From: Chitinophagaceae bacterium
GTDB lineage: Bacteria > Bacteroidota > Bacteroidia > Chitinophagales > Chitinophagaceae
Direction: 5' to 3'
NCBI GenBank assembly: GCA_025934485.1
Contig: JAICXX010000048.1
Span: 1 to 33,666, forward strand
DNA length: 33,666 bases
The position numbers and the translations under genes were made by a program. This document shows, piece by piece, positions 7,499 through 16,315 of the stretch (position 1 is its first letter; the number at the start of each line of letters is the position of its first letter). Under the pieces are notes generated by a model. The model had not been told where the DNA came from. It searched no databases and saw only the letters and a program-made list of their open reading frames with translations.

Positions 7499-8743
7499 AT
7501 GGAAAACGAGGAACGACGATTAAGCGCTCTGGACGTTTTACGCATCACCGAATACCGACACTTTATCCTGGCCCGCTTCTTCTACGTCATGGCCCTTCGC
7601 ATGGTCACCACTATCGTCGGCTGGCGCATCTACGAGATCACCCATAATCCCCTCGCCATCGGGCTCATCGGCCTCTCCGAATTCATCCCTGCTTTTTGCC
7701 TGGCGCTACCCGCAGGACATGTCATCGACAAAAGCGATAAACGCTCGATGCTGCTTCGCACCACCGTGTTCTACCTGCTTTGCGTGGGAGGGCTGCTGGC
7801 GCTGTCTTTCGGGCCCATCGCGGGACGTCTTCAAAGCCATTGGCTCCAATGGCTGACCTATAGCATCATCTTCTTCACCGGCGTGATCCGTGCCTTCGCC
7901 GGACCAACCCTCAGCGCCATCATCGCGCAGATCGTGCCCAAAGAAAAGCTGCCCGCCGCCGTCACCCTCAACACCAGCGCCTTTCTCTTCGCCTCCGTAC
8001 TCGGGCATGCCACGGCCGGCTTCCTCATCGCACACACCAGCTATCTGATCTGTTTCAGCGTCGTCGGCGCCTATGTGCTTATCGCCTGGTTGGTGCTCTT
8101 TACCCTCTCACCCAAACAGGTCATGGTCATCCGGGATGTTAAACCCTGGGAAAGTATCAAGGAGGGACTTCGCTTCGTCCTGCATACCCGCGAGGTCCTT
8201 GGTGCACTGGCCCTCGATCTCTTTGCCGTGCTGTTCGGCGGCGCCGTCGCCATGATCCCCGTATACGCCCGGGATATTTTAAAGGTGGGCCCCGTCGGCT
8301 TCGGCTGGCTGAATGCCGCGGACGACATCGGCTCGATCTGCATGCTCACCATCCTCACGCTCTGGCCTCTGCGACGTAAACAAGGCTATATCCTGCTCTA
8401 TGCCGTCTTCGGCTTTGGTGTTTGTATTATTGTCTTCGGGTTGTCCAAACTCTATCTGCTCTCTTATTTCGCGCTCATCTGCGCCGGCATGATGGACGGC
8501 ATCAGCGTCGTCATCCGCGGCACCATCGTACAGGTCAAAACTCCAGACGCGATGCGGGGACGGGTATCGGCGGTGAATTCCATGTTCATCAATTCCAGCA
8601 ACGAACTCGGCTCCTTCGAGAGCGGGGTCATGGCCAAGCTCATGCGCGTCGTACCCTCCGTGGTCTTCGGCGGATGCATGACGATAGCCGTGGTGCTCAC
8701 CACCTGGTTCCGGGCACCCAGTTTACGTAAGATGGAATATTAG
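7499..8743 (+). CDS. MFS transporter, DHA3/enterobactin-exporter-like
   Basis: A 414-aa protein with about 12 transmembrane segments. The N-terminal half carries the MFS loop motif around GHVIDKSDKRSML, and LIGLSEFIPAFCLALPAG is typical of the MFS_3 (EntS-like) branch. A repeat of it appears in the second half: NSMFINSSNELGSFESGVMA, which resembles SVFIGTSNELGEFESG-type motifs of that group. Likely a proton-driven exporter of small molecules; the substrate is unknown. It is the third gene of the folK operon, 5 nt after the kinase, and converges on the cysteine-cluster gene with a 15-bp gap. Confidence 0.88.
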   Translation: MENEERRLSALDVLRITEYRHFILARFFYVMALRMVTTIVGWRIYEITHNPLAIGLIGLSEFIPAFCLALPAGHVIDKSDKRSMLLRTTVFYLLCVGGLLALSFGPIAGRLQSHWLQWLTYSIIFFTGVIRAFAGPTLSAIIAQIVPKEKLPAAVTLNTSAFLFASVLGHATAGFLIAHTSYLICFSVVGAYVLIAWLVLFTLSPKQVMVIRDVKPWESIKEGLRFVLHTREVLGALALDLFAVLFGGAVAMIPVYARDILKVGPVGFGWLNAADDIGSICMLTILTLWPLRRKQGYILLYAVFGFGVCIIVFGLSKLYLLSYFALICAGMMDGISVVIRGTIVQVKTPDAMRGRVSAVNSMFINSSNELGSFESGVMAKLMRVVPSVVFGGCMTIAVVLTTWFRAPSLRKMEY

Positions 8744-8758
8744 GCTCCGTACCGTGGC

Positions 8759-9253
8759 TCAATCCACTGCCGCCATCAGCTTCTCGAGTACAAAATAGAC
8801 GATTGGGCAAAAAGTCGAGTTCTTTTGCGTCAGCGCCGGCCGCTTCACCAGCACATCCTCATCGGTATAGGGAAACCGCTCGCAATCGGAAGGCCGTACG
8901 TCATAGATGCCGCAATAATTGTCCGGCCCCAGAAAAGGGCAGGGCGTCGACCGCGTCACATAATCTCCGTCGTCATCGAGCCGGAGATAGCGTTCGATGA
9001 ACTCGCTTTCCTTTAGCTGCAAATGCCGGGCGATCCGCTTGATGTCCGGCGTCTTGAACCGCGGCGAATAGCTTTTGCAACAGTTGGCGCATTGCAGACA
9101 GTCGATCCGCTTGAAAGCTTCTTCATGAAACTCCGGCAGCTTCTCCAAAATGCGATTCCTTTTAGGAGCCTTGTCGGCCTTTTCGAGCCATCTTTTATAG
9201 AGCTTCTGCCGGTCGCCGCTCTTTTTTTGCCAGTTATTTAACAAATCTGTCAT
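8759..9253 (-). CDS. YkgJ family cysteine-cluster protein
   Basis: A 164-aa protein from ATG 9253 (MTDLLNNWQKKS). A longer frame begins 51 nt upstream but includes the promoter region. The metal-binding cysteines are CLQCANCC (C52, C55, C58, C59), followed by TPCPFLGPDNYCGIYDVRPS with C at the next two sites and a DCERFPY site. This matches the Zn/Fe-S binding CxxCxxCC...C...C...C layout of the family (UPF0153). A metal centre is expected; no biochemical role is established. It is divergent from the sterol desaturase-like gene. Confidence 0.88.
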   Translation of the reverse strand: MTDLLNNWQKKSGDRQKLYKRWLEKADKAPKRNRILEKLPEFHEEAFKRIDCLQCANCCKSYSPRFKTPDIKRIARHLQLKESEFIERYLRLDDDGDYVTRSTPCPFLGPDNYCGIYDVRPSDCERFPYTDEDVLVKRPALTQKNSTFCPIVYFVLEKLMAAVD

Positions 9254-9333
9254 ATATAAGCGTTTGCACGTAATTAACACTTGCACGACAATACGCTGCT
9301 GCAAAGGTGCGTTATTTGCCTTATTTTTAGCCC

Positions 9334-10278
9334 GTGGAAAGCCTCAGAGAACAAATATTGATCCTCATCAGCACGCCGATCTACCTCATCATTATCGGTC
9401 TGGAGATCCTGCTCAGTAATTATGGCCATCGTCATCATCATTCGCACTCCCGCAAAACATACGCCTGGAAAGATACGCTCACCAATGTCTACCTGATGCT
9501 GCTCAACGGCGGCATTGACCTGCTGTTCCGCACCGCTACGCTCCTGATCCTCGGAGCCTGCTACCAGCATCACTGGCTTTCGGTCACGAGCGTGTTCTCG
9601 TATTGGCTGCTGTTGCTGCTCGGGGAGGATTTTCTCTATTACTGGCTGCATCGCTGGGATCATGAGATCCGCTTTTTCTGGGCCGTACATGTTACCCATC
9701 ACTCGTCCGAACACTTCAATTTTACGGTGGGCTTCCGGTCTTCTGTCTTCCAGCCGCTTTACCGTTTTGTTTATTTTATACCGCTGGCATTCCTCGGCTT
9801 CCGGCCGCTGGATATCCTCTTCATGTATTCCGCGACCCAGATCTGGGGCATTTTCGTCCACACCGAGCTGATCGACAAAATGGGTTGGCTGGAATATATC
9901 CTCGTCACCCCATCGCATCACCGCGTACATCACGCTTCGAATAGCAAATACCTCGACCGGAACATGGGTATGTTCCTTATCATCTGGGACCAGCTCTTCG
10001 GCACCTTTCAGGCCGAACTGCCCGAGACCCAGTATGAAGCCGTTAAGTTTGGGCTGACCAAACCCCTGGAGAACACCGGTCCGGGGAACATTGTCTTCCA
10101 TGAGTGGAAGGCCATCGGCAAGGATCTGGCCCGGCAGGATATCGGCTGGAGGGAAAAATGGCAATATGTCTTTGGTCCTCCCGGCTGGAGCCACGACGGC
10201 AGCCGATTGACAAGCGATCAATTAAGGGCGGCAGAAGACGTTGATAATCTGAACTTTGCGACTGATCCGCAATTTTAA
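9334..10278 (+). CDS. Sterol desaturase / fatty acid hydroxylase family protein
   Basis: A 314-aa membrane protein that begins with GTG (VESLREQILIL); no in-frame ATG fits better. It carries the three histidine boxes of the non-heme di-iron hydroxylase family: HRWDH (106-110), HVTHH (119-123) and HRVHH near residue 196. Four or so hydrophobic segments surround them (e.g. LISTPIYLIIIGLEILLSNY at the N-terminus). It probably inserts oxygen into a lipid substrate such as a carotenoid, hopanoid or fatty acyl chain; the substrate is unknown. An extra histidine-rich patch (HRHHHSHSR, 32-40) follows the first membrane segment and is not part of the catalytic set. Confidence 0.9.
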   Translation: MESLREQILILISTPIYLIIIGLEILLSNYGHRHHHSHSRKTYAWKDTLTNVYLMLLNGGIDLLFRTATLLILGACYQHHWLSVTSVFSYWLLLLLGEDFLYYWLHRWDHEIRFFWAVHVTHHSSEHFNFTVGFRSSVFQPLYRFVYFIPLAFLGFRPLDILFMYSATQIWGIFVHTELIDKMGWLEYILVTPSHHRVHHASNSKYLDRNMGMFLIIWDQLFGTFQAELPETQYEAVKFGLTKPLENTGPGNIVFHEWKAIGKDLARQDIGWREKWQYVFGPPGWSHDGSRLTSDQLRAAEDVDNLNFATDPQF

Positions 10279-10504
10279 TTTCCTTTTAATTATCCAAGCT
10301 CCTTAATTGGTGTTTTAGGCGCTAATTTTGTTCCAGCAATTCATTCCTGCTAACGCACGAATAGTTTAGCATTCAATTTTTAGGGTTTAGGGGTTTTTAA
10401 AGAAAATGGCCAGTCCCAATTTGTCAAAGTGGGGACGGCCATTTTCCATTATGTCCTGGCGGCCGGAGGCCGCCAGGGTGTTCGTCCAGGTTTTTCAAAA
10501 CCCA

Positions 10505-10587
10505 GATGCCGGAGGCATCGTCCGCAGGACAGACGTAAGCCTTTTGCGGTCAATGCGGCACCTTCCCACAAAACCGCATTGACCGCA
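10505..10587 (+). repeat. Structured intergenic repeat, copy B
   Basis: Hairpin 1: GATGCC (10505-10510), loop GGA, GGCATC (10514-10519). Hairpin 2, conserved core: GTCC-GCA-GGAC (10520-10530), then AGACGTAAGCC (10531-10541) and TTTTGCGG. Hairpin 3: TGCGGTCAATGCGG (10545-10558) pairs perfectly over 14 bp with CCGCATTGACCGCA (10574-10587). A CACATTT tail follows, as in copy A. Compared with copy A the hairpin-3 bases differ on both arms yet still pair (GCGC/GCGC versus GCGG/CCGC). Confidence 0.75.
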
Positions 10588-10608
10588 CATTTTCTCCTTC
10601 AAGCGTTG

Positions 10609-10616
10609 TACCTTTG
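10609..10616 (+). promoter_or_regulatory. Bacteroidetes -7 box for gcvP
   Basis: TACCTTTG matches the TAnnTTTG -7 consensus and lies 38 bp ahead of the gcvP start. No clear TTG is present 19 bp upstream; that region is the tail of repeat copy B. Confidence 0.5.
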
Positions 10617-10654
10617 CGAATCTTTTTCATCTTGGTCAACCTCTTTATCTACTT

Positions 10655-13591
10655 ATGAATCTATTCGAACAACAAGCGAATGAATTTGCGAGCCGTCATA
10701 TCGGCCCCGACGAACGGGAGACTTCCGGCATGCTGAAGACCATCGGTGTTGGCTCCCTCGATGCGTTGATCGACCGGACCATCCCGGCATCCATCCGTTC
10801 CGGCAAACCGCTCAACATCCCCGGTCCGTTCAGCGAACACCAATACCTGACCTCGCTGCGTCAGATCGCATCCCTCAACAAAGTCTTCAAATCTTATATC
10901 GGCCAGGGCTATTACGATCTGATCGTCCCCAGCGTGATCCTGCGCAATGTATTCGAAAACCCGGGTTGGTATACGCAATACACCCCTTACCAGGCCGAGA
11001 TCTCCCAGGGACGCCTGGAAAGCCTGCTGAACTACCAGACCATGGTAGCCGATCTCACGGGCCTTCCCCTCGCCAATGCCTCGCTTCTCGACGAAGGCAG
11101 CGCAGCCGCCGAAGCCATGACCATGTTCTTCAACCTCAAGAACAAAGATCATGATCATATCACGACGCCGAAATTCTTTGTCGACACGCATATCTTCGCC
11201 CAGACCAAAGACCTCCTGCTCACCCGGGCAGAGCCGGTGGGCATCGAGCTGGTCATCGGCGATTTCCGCAAGGTCACGCTGGACAGCAGTTATTTTGGCG
11301 CCATCGTTCAATATCCCGATAGCAACGGCGCCATCTATGACTACCGCGACTTTATCGGCCAGGCACATGCCGCCGGCGCCTATGTGGTGATGGCCACCGA
11401 TCTGCTGGCGCTCACCCTGCTGACGCCTCCCGGTGAACTGGGCGCCGATGTCGCCATCGGCACCGCCCAACGTTTCGGTGTACCCATGGGTTTCGGTGGC
11501 CCGCATGCCGCCTTCTTCACCGCGCGTGACGAATTCAAACGCGCGATCCCCGGCAGGATCATCGGCGTCAGCGTCGACGCCCAGGGCAACCGCGCCCTGC
11601 GGATGGCCCTGCAGACCCGCGAACAGCACATCAAACGCGAGAAGGCCACGTCCAATATCTGTACGGCCCAGGCCCTGCTCGCCAACATGTCCGCTATGTA
11701 TGCCGTTTATCATGGTCCCGAAGGCCTCACCCGCATCGCTAAACGCGTGAGCCTGCTGACCCGCACGCTCGCGGGCGAACTGGAAGAGCTCGGCTATCCC
11801 AATCTCAACGAATACTATTTCGATACGGTCCGCATCAAGGTCAAGGACACCGCCGCACTCCGGCATACCGCGGAAGCGTATGGCATGAATTTCCATTATT
11901 CCGGCGGCACCGTCGGTATCTCGCTCGACGAGACCACGACGCAGGAAGACGTGCTCAATATCCTTAGTGTCTTTGGAGAACTCACCGACAATTCGCTTGT
12001 CTCGGTCACGTTCGACGTCGACGACACCCTGAGCAATATCCCTTCCACCGTCACCCGGACCTCCGAATTCCTCGCACATCCCGTTTTTAATACCTACCAT
12101 TCCGAGACCAAAATGATGCGCTATCTGCGCAGTCTCGAGGTCAAGGACCTTTCGCTCAATACGTCCATGATCTCCCTGGGATCCTGCACGATGAAGCTCA
12201 ATGCCGCGACGGAACTGATCCCCGTGAGCTGGCCCGAGTTCGGCGGTCTCCATCCCTTCGCACCCGCCGACCAATGGAAAGGCTATCGCCGCATCCTCGC
12301 CGAGCTGGAAGAATGGCTCAGCGAGATCACCGGCTTCGCAGCCACTTCGCTCCAACCCAATAGCGGCGCCCAGGGAGAATACGCGGGTTTGCTGACCATC
12401 CGCGCTTATCACAACGCCAACGACGGCGCACACCGTGACGTACTGCTCATCCCCATTAGTGCGCATGGCACCAACCCTGCCAGCGCGATCATGGCAGGAA
12501 TGAAGGTGGTGGTCGTAAAAAGCGATGACGACGGTCATATCGACGTCACCGATCTCAAGGAAAAAGCACTTCAATACAAGGACCGGCTCGCCGGCCTCAT
12601 GGTCACCTACCCTTCTACCCATGGGGTCTTCGAAGAGGCCATCGTGGAGATCTGCCGCATCATCCACGACAACGGCGGTCTCGTCTATATGGATGGCGCC
12701 AACATGAACGCCCAGGTAGGCCTTACCAGCCCCGGGCGCATCGGCGCCGATGTCTGCCACCTGAACCTCCACAAGACCTTCGCCATCCCCCACGGCGGCG
12801 GCGGTCCCGGCATGGGTCCCATTTGCGTCACGGAGAAACTGAAACCCTATCTCCCCGGGCATGTCGTGAATGTAGAGACGGGCCTGCGGATCGTAGGCAA
12901 CACGGAGACGGCATCGGGTTCGGCAGGACATGCCGTTTCGGCCGCTCCCTTTGGGTCTGCCAGCATCCTGCTGATCAGCTACGCCTATATCAAGATGCTA
13001 GGGGCGGAAGGGCTCACTAACGCCACCCGCTATGCGATCCTCAATGCCAACTATATGAGGGCGCGGCTCGAGAAGAAATACAAGATCCTCTATACCGGCG
13101 CCGGTGGCACCTGCGCCCACGAGTTCATCGTCGACCTCCGCCCCTTCAAAGCCAGCGCGGGCATCGAAGCGGAAGATGTCGCCAAACGGCTCATGGACTA
13201 CGGCTTCCACGCACCCACCCTCAGCTTCCCCGTGCCGGGCACGATCATGATCGAACCCACGGAAAGCGAGGACAAGGCTGAGCTCGACCGTTTCTGCGAC
13301 GCGATGCTCAGCATCCATGAGGAGATCACCGCGATCGAAGAAGGCAGGGCGGACAAGACCGATAACGCGCTGAAGAATGCGCCGCATACCCAGCAGGTGA
13401 TCATCGCCGAAGAATGGAAACATGCCTATACCCGTAACCAGGCGGCCTTCCCGCTGCCCTATGTCCGGGAGAACAAATTCTGGCCCAGCGTCGCGCGTGT
13501 CAACAACACCGTGGGCGACCGCAATCTGATCTGCACCTGCGAGCCGGTAAGCTCGTATGCGGATGTGGACCTCACCAGGACCCCGGCATAG
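10655..13591 (+). CDS. gcvP: Glycine dehydrogenase (aminomethyl-transferring), P-protein of the glycine cleavage system
   Basis: This single-chain 978-aa PLP enzyme decarboxylates glycine and passes the aminomethyl group to the lipoyl arm of GcvH. It is the full-length fused form (alpha and beta halves of archaeal/Gram-positive types in one chain). Marks include the N-terminal [47 protein letters not shown], the glycine-rich [15 protein letters not shown], and the Schiff-base lysine K707 in [20 protein letters not shown]. The gcvT and gcvH genes are not adjacent. It is preceded by a stem-loop-rich leader region and followed by a convergent lipoprotein gene. No glycine riboswitch was recognised. 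Confidence 0.97.
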   Translation: MNLFEQQANEFASRHIGPDERETSGMLKTIGVGSLDALIDRTIPASIRSGKPLNIPGPFSEHQYLTSLRQIASLNKVFKSYIGQGYYDLIVPSVILRNVFENPGWYTQYTPYQAEISQGRLESLLNYQTMVADLTGLPLANASLLDEGSAAAEAMTMFFNLKNKDHDHITTPKFFVDTHIFAQTKDLLLTRAEPVGIELVIGDFRKVTLDSSYFGAIVQYPDSNGAIYDYRDFIGQAHAAGAYVVMATDLLALTLLTPPGELGADVAIGTAQRFGVPMGFGGPHAAFFTARDEFKRAIPGRIIGVSVDAQGNRALRMALQTREQHIKREKATSNICTAQALLANMSAMYAVYHGPEGLTRIAKRVSLLTRTLAGELEELGYPNLNEYYFDTVRIKVKDTAALRHTAEAYGMNFHYSGGTVGISLDETTTQEDVLNILSVFGELTDNSLVSVTFDVDDTLSNIPSTVTRTSEFLAHPVFNTYHSETKMMRYLRSLEVKDLSLNTSMISLGSCTMKLNAATELIPVSWPEFGGLHPFAPADQWKGYRRILAELEEWLSEITGFAATSLQPNSGAQGEYAGLLTIRAYHNANDGAHRDVLLIPISAHGTNPASAIMAGMKVVVVKSDDDGHIDVTDLKEKALQYKDRLAGLMVTYPSTHGVFEEAIVEICRIIHDNGGLVYMDGANMNAQVGLTSPGRIGADVCHLNLHKTFAIPHGGGGPGMGPICVTEKLKPYLPGHVVNVETGLRIVGNTETASGSAGHAVSAAPFGSASILLISYAYIKMLGAEGLTNATRYAILNANYMRARLEKKYKILYTGAGGTCAHEFIVDLRPFKASAGIEAEDVAKRLMDYGFHAPTLSFPVPGTIMIEPTESEDKAELDRFCDAMLSIHEEITAIEEGRADKTDNALKNAPHTQQVIIAEEWKHAYTRNQAAFPLPYVRENKFWPSVARVNNTVGDRNLICTCEPVSSYADVDLTRTPA

Positions 13592-13604
13592 CCGGGGTTC
13601 TCTA
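13580..13604 (+). terminator. Hairpin across the gcvP stop codon
   Basis: ACCCCGG (13580-13586) pairs with CCGGGGT (13592-13598) around CATAG, which contains the gcvP stop TAG. A pyrimidine-rich TCTCTATTT tail follows. A weak intrinsic terminator is likely. Confidence 0.5.
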
Positions 13605-13605
13605 T

Positions 13606-14337
13606 TTAATAAATATATGAAGCCTGCAGGACATTGATTAACAGCGGATTGCTCGGAGACCCGTCGATCCCGCTCAGGAAGATGGTATAAGCATTCCCCA
13701 ATGCCAGCGGGACATTGCTCCTGGATACGATCACACTGTCCGTACCCGCAACCTTTGCCGTAATCGTATACGTCGCCGGCGTGGTCGTTTGAAAACCGTC
13801 GAACGAAAAGTTGGTCGCGTTGTCGGCGGTGGAACGGCCCTGTTGCGCCAGGGCGCCGTTCAAGTAGAGGTCCACATGTGGATGGGTCGAGCAGAGATTA
13901 AAGAACCGGTAGTTCGCCTGGGTGGAGGAAAGGGAGGTGAAATCGTCCTGGATGGTGGCCGCCCGCACGGCGCCGGTTTGCGGCACCGTATAAACCATCA
14001 TCGTATAGAAATTGAGGGTATCGAAAATGAAGCCGGGGATCTCCGTGAGTAAGCTATCCGAAGCGGCGGCTACGAATTTGATATCATAGGTACCGGGGCG
14101 TTCCTGGCCATAAATCTGCGAATACGCTCCGGCGGCGATCCCGCCCGTCACCGTAGCGGCCGTATCGTTGAGCAAAACCGTTACATTGGAAGATAAAGCG
14201 GAAGCATTGATCAGCGTCAAATAGGTTACGGCGCTTTTCTGCAGGCTCGTACCGGTCTTCGCACAACCCATTTGCAGAAACAGGACAAAAATCAACAATA
14301 CTGCTAAAAAAGTAAACTTTCTTGTGCTCCTTCTCAT
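13606..14337 (-). CDS. DUF4397 domain-containing lipoprotein
   Basis: A 243-aa protein with a lipoprotein-type signal (RKFTFLAVLLIFVLFLQMGC, acylated Cys predicted at C25; the Q-M-G-C lipobox is not canonical but tolerable). The mature part has two similar beta-rich units, starting near TYLTLINASALSSNVTVLLN and NYRFFNLCSTHPHVDLYLNG, with the TYDIKF...YTMMVYT pattern of DUF4397. This is a cell-surface or periplasmic beta-sandwich family of unknown function, common in Bacteroidota. It is transcribed away from the DUF4399 gene's terminator and converges with gcvP. Confidence 0.85.
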   Translation of the reverse strand: MRRSTRKFTFLAVLLIFVLFLQMGCAKTGTSLQKSAVTYLTLINASALSSNVTVLLNDTAATVTGGIAAGAYSQIYGQERPGTYDIKFVAAASDSLLTEIPGFIFDTLNFYTMMVYTVPQTGAVRAATIQDDFTSLSSTQANYRFFNLCSTHPHVDLYLNGALAQQGRSTADNATNFSFDGFQTTTPATYTITAKVAGTDSVIVSRSNVPLALGNAYTIFLSGIDGSPSNPLLINVLQASYIY

Positions 14338-14432
14338 GATGTGTCATTTTTCGGACTTTTTGCACAGCCCGGGCTGAGCCTCCGAACCCATGACAACACC
14401 TACGGGTTTTTCGTTGCGCGGGTTGCTAACCC

Positions 14433-14461
14433 AAAAACACGATCCCCCAGGCCGGGGGATC
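14433..14461 (-). terminator. Intrinsic terminator after the DUF4399 gene
   Basis: GATCCCCC (14441-14448) and GGGGGATC (14454-14461) form a perfect 8-bp stem with loop AGGCC. On the minus strand it is followed by GTG and then five T (14437-14433). It starts 12 nt past the stop codon at 14473. A second small hairpin, GGGTT-GCT-AACCC (14420-14432), lies just beyond. Confidence 0.75.
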
Positions 14462-14472
14462 GGAAAAAGAGC

Positions 14473-14982
14473 TTACTTGACCGTCACGTTGATCGTGGTG
14501 GCCAGCTGGCTGCCATAGCTGCGGTGGATACCGTCGGCAAATTGCAGCGTCAGCACATGCTTGCCCGGCGACAGGGTGACTTCCGCGGTGGACTGCGCCT
14601 TGCCGAAATGCAGGTGGGTAGAGTCCTTGGGCACGACCTGGCCGGCAGGGATCGAGTCGCCGGCATCCATAAGCAGGTGATGATGACCGGTACCGGCAAC
14701 AATAGCGCCGGCAGTATCCAGCTTCATACCGTCCACACCCATCTCGATCTTCACAGGTGATTTGACCGTTTGTCCATCCTTGAGATTCTTGAAATAGACC
14801 TTGGCGCCCGCGGGTACCGGCGGCAACGGCGTCACGGCCTGGCTGGAATCGGGCTTGGCCATCGACATGGTATCTTTCGCAGCAGTCGCGGTCGTGTCTG
14901 TTGAACCGGCCTTATTGTCCGCATTGTTGCAGGCAACCATCCCTACCAGCAAAGCGGCAGGAAGAAAATAAAATTTGCGCAT
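14473..14982 (-). CDS. DUF4399 domain-containing lipoprotein
   Basis: A 169-aa protein. It has a lipoprotein signal, MRKFYFLPAALLVGMVAC, with lipobox MVAC and C18 as the acylated residue. A Thr/Ala/Ser-rich linker (DTTATAAKDTMSMAKPD) leads to the DUF4399 domain (~60-169). Features of that domain are VYFKNLKDGQTVKSPVKIEM, the histidine cluster GTGHHHLLMD, HLHFGKAQSTAEVTLSPGKH, and LTLQFADGIHRSYG. The histidines suggest metal binding but this is inference. Its mRNA may start about 130 nt upstream and pass an intrinsic terminator at 15018-15050, so expression could be set by attenuation. Confidence 0.88.
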   Translation of the reverse strand: MRKFYFLPAALLVGMVACNNADNKAGSTDTTATAAKDTMSMAKPDSSQAVTPLPPVPAGAKVYFKNLKDGQTVKSPVKIEMGVDGMKLDTAGAIVAGTGHHHLLMDAGDSIPAGQVVPKDSTHLHFGKAQSTAEVTLSPGKHVLTLQFADGIHRSYGSQLATTINVTVK

Positions 14983-15017
14983 AAAGTGGTTGGTTTTTTA
15001 TTTAGGCAATAAATGTA

Positions 15018-15114
15018 CAAAAAAAATCCCGCCGACTTCGCCGGCGGGATAAATACAATCTTTCTCACTGTTCAGTTCGGTCGCTCTCATGGATACGGAC
15101 TAATATTCATTCAC
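15018..15114 (-). ncRNA. Putative ~95-nt small RNA or transcription attenuator upstream of the DUF4399 gene
   Basis: On the minus strand a consensus promoter (15120-15149) is followed by about 60 nt of leader. Then comes a strong intrinsic terminator: ATCCCGCCG (15026-15034) pairs with CGGCGGGAT (15042-15050), followed by a run of T (15025-15019). The DUF4399 start codon is only 36 nt beyond the T run. The leader contains a 7-codon ORF (MNISPYP, 15110-15087) whose stop overlaps another ATG at 15090. It can be a stand-alone sRNA or a leader that decides read-through into the lipoprotein gene. I do not recognise a known RNA family in it. Confidence 0.5.
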
Positions 15115-15119
15115 GGTTA

Positions 15120-15149
15120 CAAATGTAAAGCTTAACTTCATACAAACAA
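15120..15149 (-). promoter_or_regulatory. Consensus Bacteroidetes promoter (TTG-N19-TAnnTTTG)
   Basis: Minus strand: TTG at 15149-15147, a 19-nt spacer, then TACATTTG at 15127-15120. Both boxes and the spacing match the Bacteroidetes primary-sigma promoter. Transcription would start near 15114. It faces away from the lactonase gene and drives the leader/sRNA described at 15018-15114. Confidence 0.65.
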
Positions 15150-15157
15150 TCGCCCGC

Positions 15158-16288
15158 ATGCGTTTAACCTGCCTGGTCTCCCTGCTGCTTCTGTCCCTTT
15201 CAGGATTCTCCCAACAATATTATCTTTTTGTAGGCTGCTATACCGAAGGGCCCTTCAAGAACGGCGAAACGAAAGGTCTCTTCGTCTACCGCTTCGATGA
15301 AGCTACCGGTGACCTCACCCCCGTGAGCTCTATCGCCACCGATAACCCTTCTTATCTGGCCCTGTCCGCCGACGGGAAATTTGTCTATTCAGTGAACGAA
15401 ACGGATGGTGCGAAGCCCGGCGGTGTAAGTGCCTTCTCGTTCGACAAAGCCACCGGAAAACTCACGTTCATCAATAAGCAGGCAAGCGGAGGCGACGATC
15501 CTGCTTATATCAGTGTCGACAGAAGCCGCAAATGGGCCATCGTCGCTAACTATGGCGGCGGCAATTACTCCGCGTTGCCGATCCGGTCCGATGGCTCGCT
15601 GGCTCCCGCCACGGAGACCATCCAGGACGAAGGCAGCGGCGCTAATAAAGCCCGGCAGGAAAAAGCGCATGTGCATTCCACCATTTTCTCGCCCAGCGAA
15701 AAGCTGCTGGCCGTCTGTGATCTCGGTACCGATAAGATCACCCTTCTGCATTTCAATCCCGCTGCTACGACCAGGCCGCTCGCACGCGATTCGACGATCA
15801 GCGTCACACCGGGTTCCGGTCCCCGTCATACTGCGTTCGATCCCGGCAAGCCCTTTGTCTATGCCATCGATGAGCTCTCGGGTACCGTCGATGCCTATCG
15901 CATCACGGCCGGGAAGTTCGTCCCCATCCAACGCATCTCCTCCCATCCCCGGGACTATAAAGGCGATATCGGCAGCGCCGATATCCATATCTCGCCCGAC
16001 GGCCGTTTTCTCTACGCCTCGAATCGCGGCGATGCCAACAGCCTGGCCATCTTTTCCATCGACCCCATCTCGGGGCACCTGACCTTAAAAGGATTCCAGT
16101 CTACGCAGGGCAGGACGCCGCGCAATTTCCTCATCGACCCTACGGGTCGCTGGCTGCTCGTCGCCAACCAGAACGGTAAGAATGTAGTGGTGTTCAAACG
16201 GGATGTCGCCACCGGCGCGCTCACGGACACCCACAAGCGCATCGAGCTGCCGGCGCCCGTGTGTCTCAAGATGGAACCGGTAAAATAG
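15158..16288 (+). CDS. Lactonase family protein (6-phosphogluconolactonase-like seven-bladed beta-propeller)
   Basis: A 376-aa protein with a signal peptide (MRLTCLVSLLLLSLSGFSQQ), so it acts outside the cytoplasm. The mature part follows the PF10282 lactonase propeller: VGCYTEGPFKNGETKGLFVY at the N-terminus, then repeated blades such as NPSYLALSADGKFVYSVNE, KWAIVANYGGGNYSALPI, GSGPRHTAFDPGKPFVYAID and ADIHISPDGRFLYASNRGD, with a final TGRWLLVANQNGKNVVVF. E. coli Pgl (YbhE) has the same fold but is cytoplasmic. With an export signal the in vivo substrate is probably not 6-phosphogluconolactone. It converges on the dipeptidase gene. Confidence 0.9.
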   Translation: MRLTCLVSLLLLSLSGFSQQYYLFVGCYTEGPFKNGETKGLFVYRFDEATGDLTPVSSIATDNPSYLALSADGKFVYSVNETDGAKPGGVSAFSFDKATGKLTFINKQASGGDDPAYISVDRSRKWAIVANYGGGNYSALPIRSDGSLAPATETIQDEGSGANKARQEKAHVHSTIFSPSEKLLAVCDLGTDKITLLHFNPAATTRPLARDSTISVTPGSGPRHTAFDPGKPFVYAIDELSGTVDAYRITAGKFVPIQRISSHPRDYKGDIGSADIHISPDGRFLYASNRGDANSLAIFSIDPISGHLTLKGFQSTQGRTPRNFLIDPTGRWLLVANQNGKNVVVFKRDVATGALTDTHKRIELPAPVCLKMEPVK

Positions 16289-16315
16289 GCGGCGGCTCAC
16301 CTGCCAGCGGCGGCA

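Larger units (their letters stand above)
10279..10654. other. 376-bp gene-free region with consecutive stem-loops ahead of gcvP
   Basis: No credible coding frame. The AT-rich first part (10279-10400) holds a TAATTTTG -7-like box at 10323-10330 but no clear -33 element. Then follow: a long hairpin GAAAATGGCC (10402-10411) with GGCCATTTTC (10437-10446), extended inside by GTCCC/GGGAC; a perfect 10-bp hairpin CCTGGCGGCC (10455-10464) with GGCCGCCAGG (10468-10477) and loop GGA; then repeat copy B. The gcvP promoter box follows at 10609. Confidence 0.7.

Noticed and set aside
10429-10683. A short plus-strand open frame before gcvP
   Set aside because: It runs through the stem-loop array and repeat copy B and overlaps the gcvP start; no protein-like composition.
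10661-12931. A 756-codon open frame on the minus strand opposite gcvP
   Set aside because: It mirrors gcvP codons in a GC-rich gene, has no recognisable domains, and gcvP is a clear full-length enzyme on the other strand.
14365-14376. CAGCCCGGGCTG palindrome upstream of the DUF4397 gene
   Set aside because: A single 12-bp palindrome with no repeat elsewhere and no clear spacing to a promoter; could be chance in GC-rich DNA.
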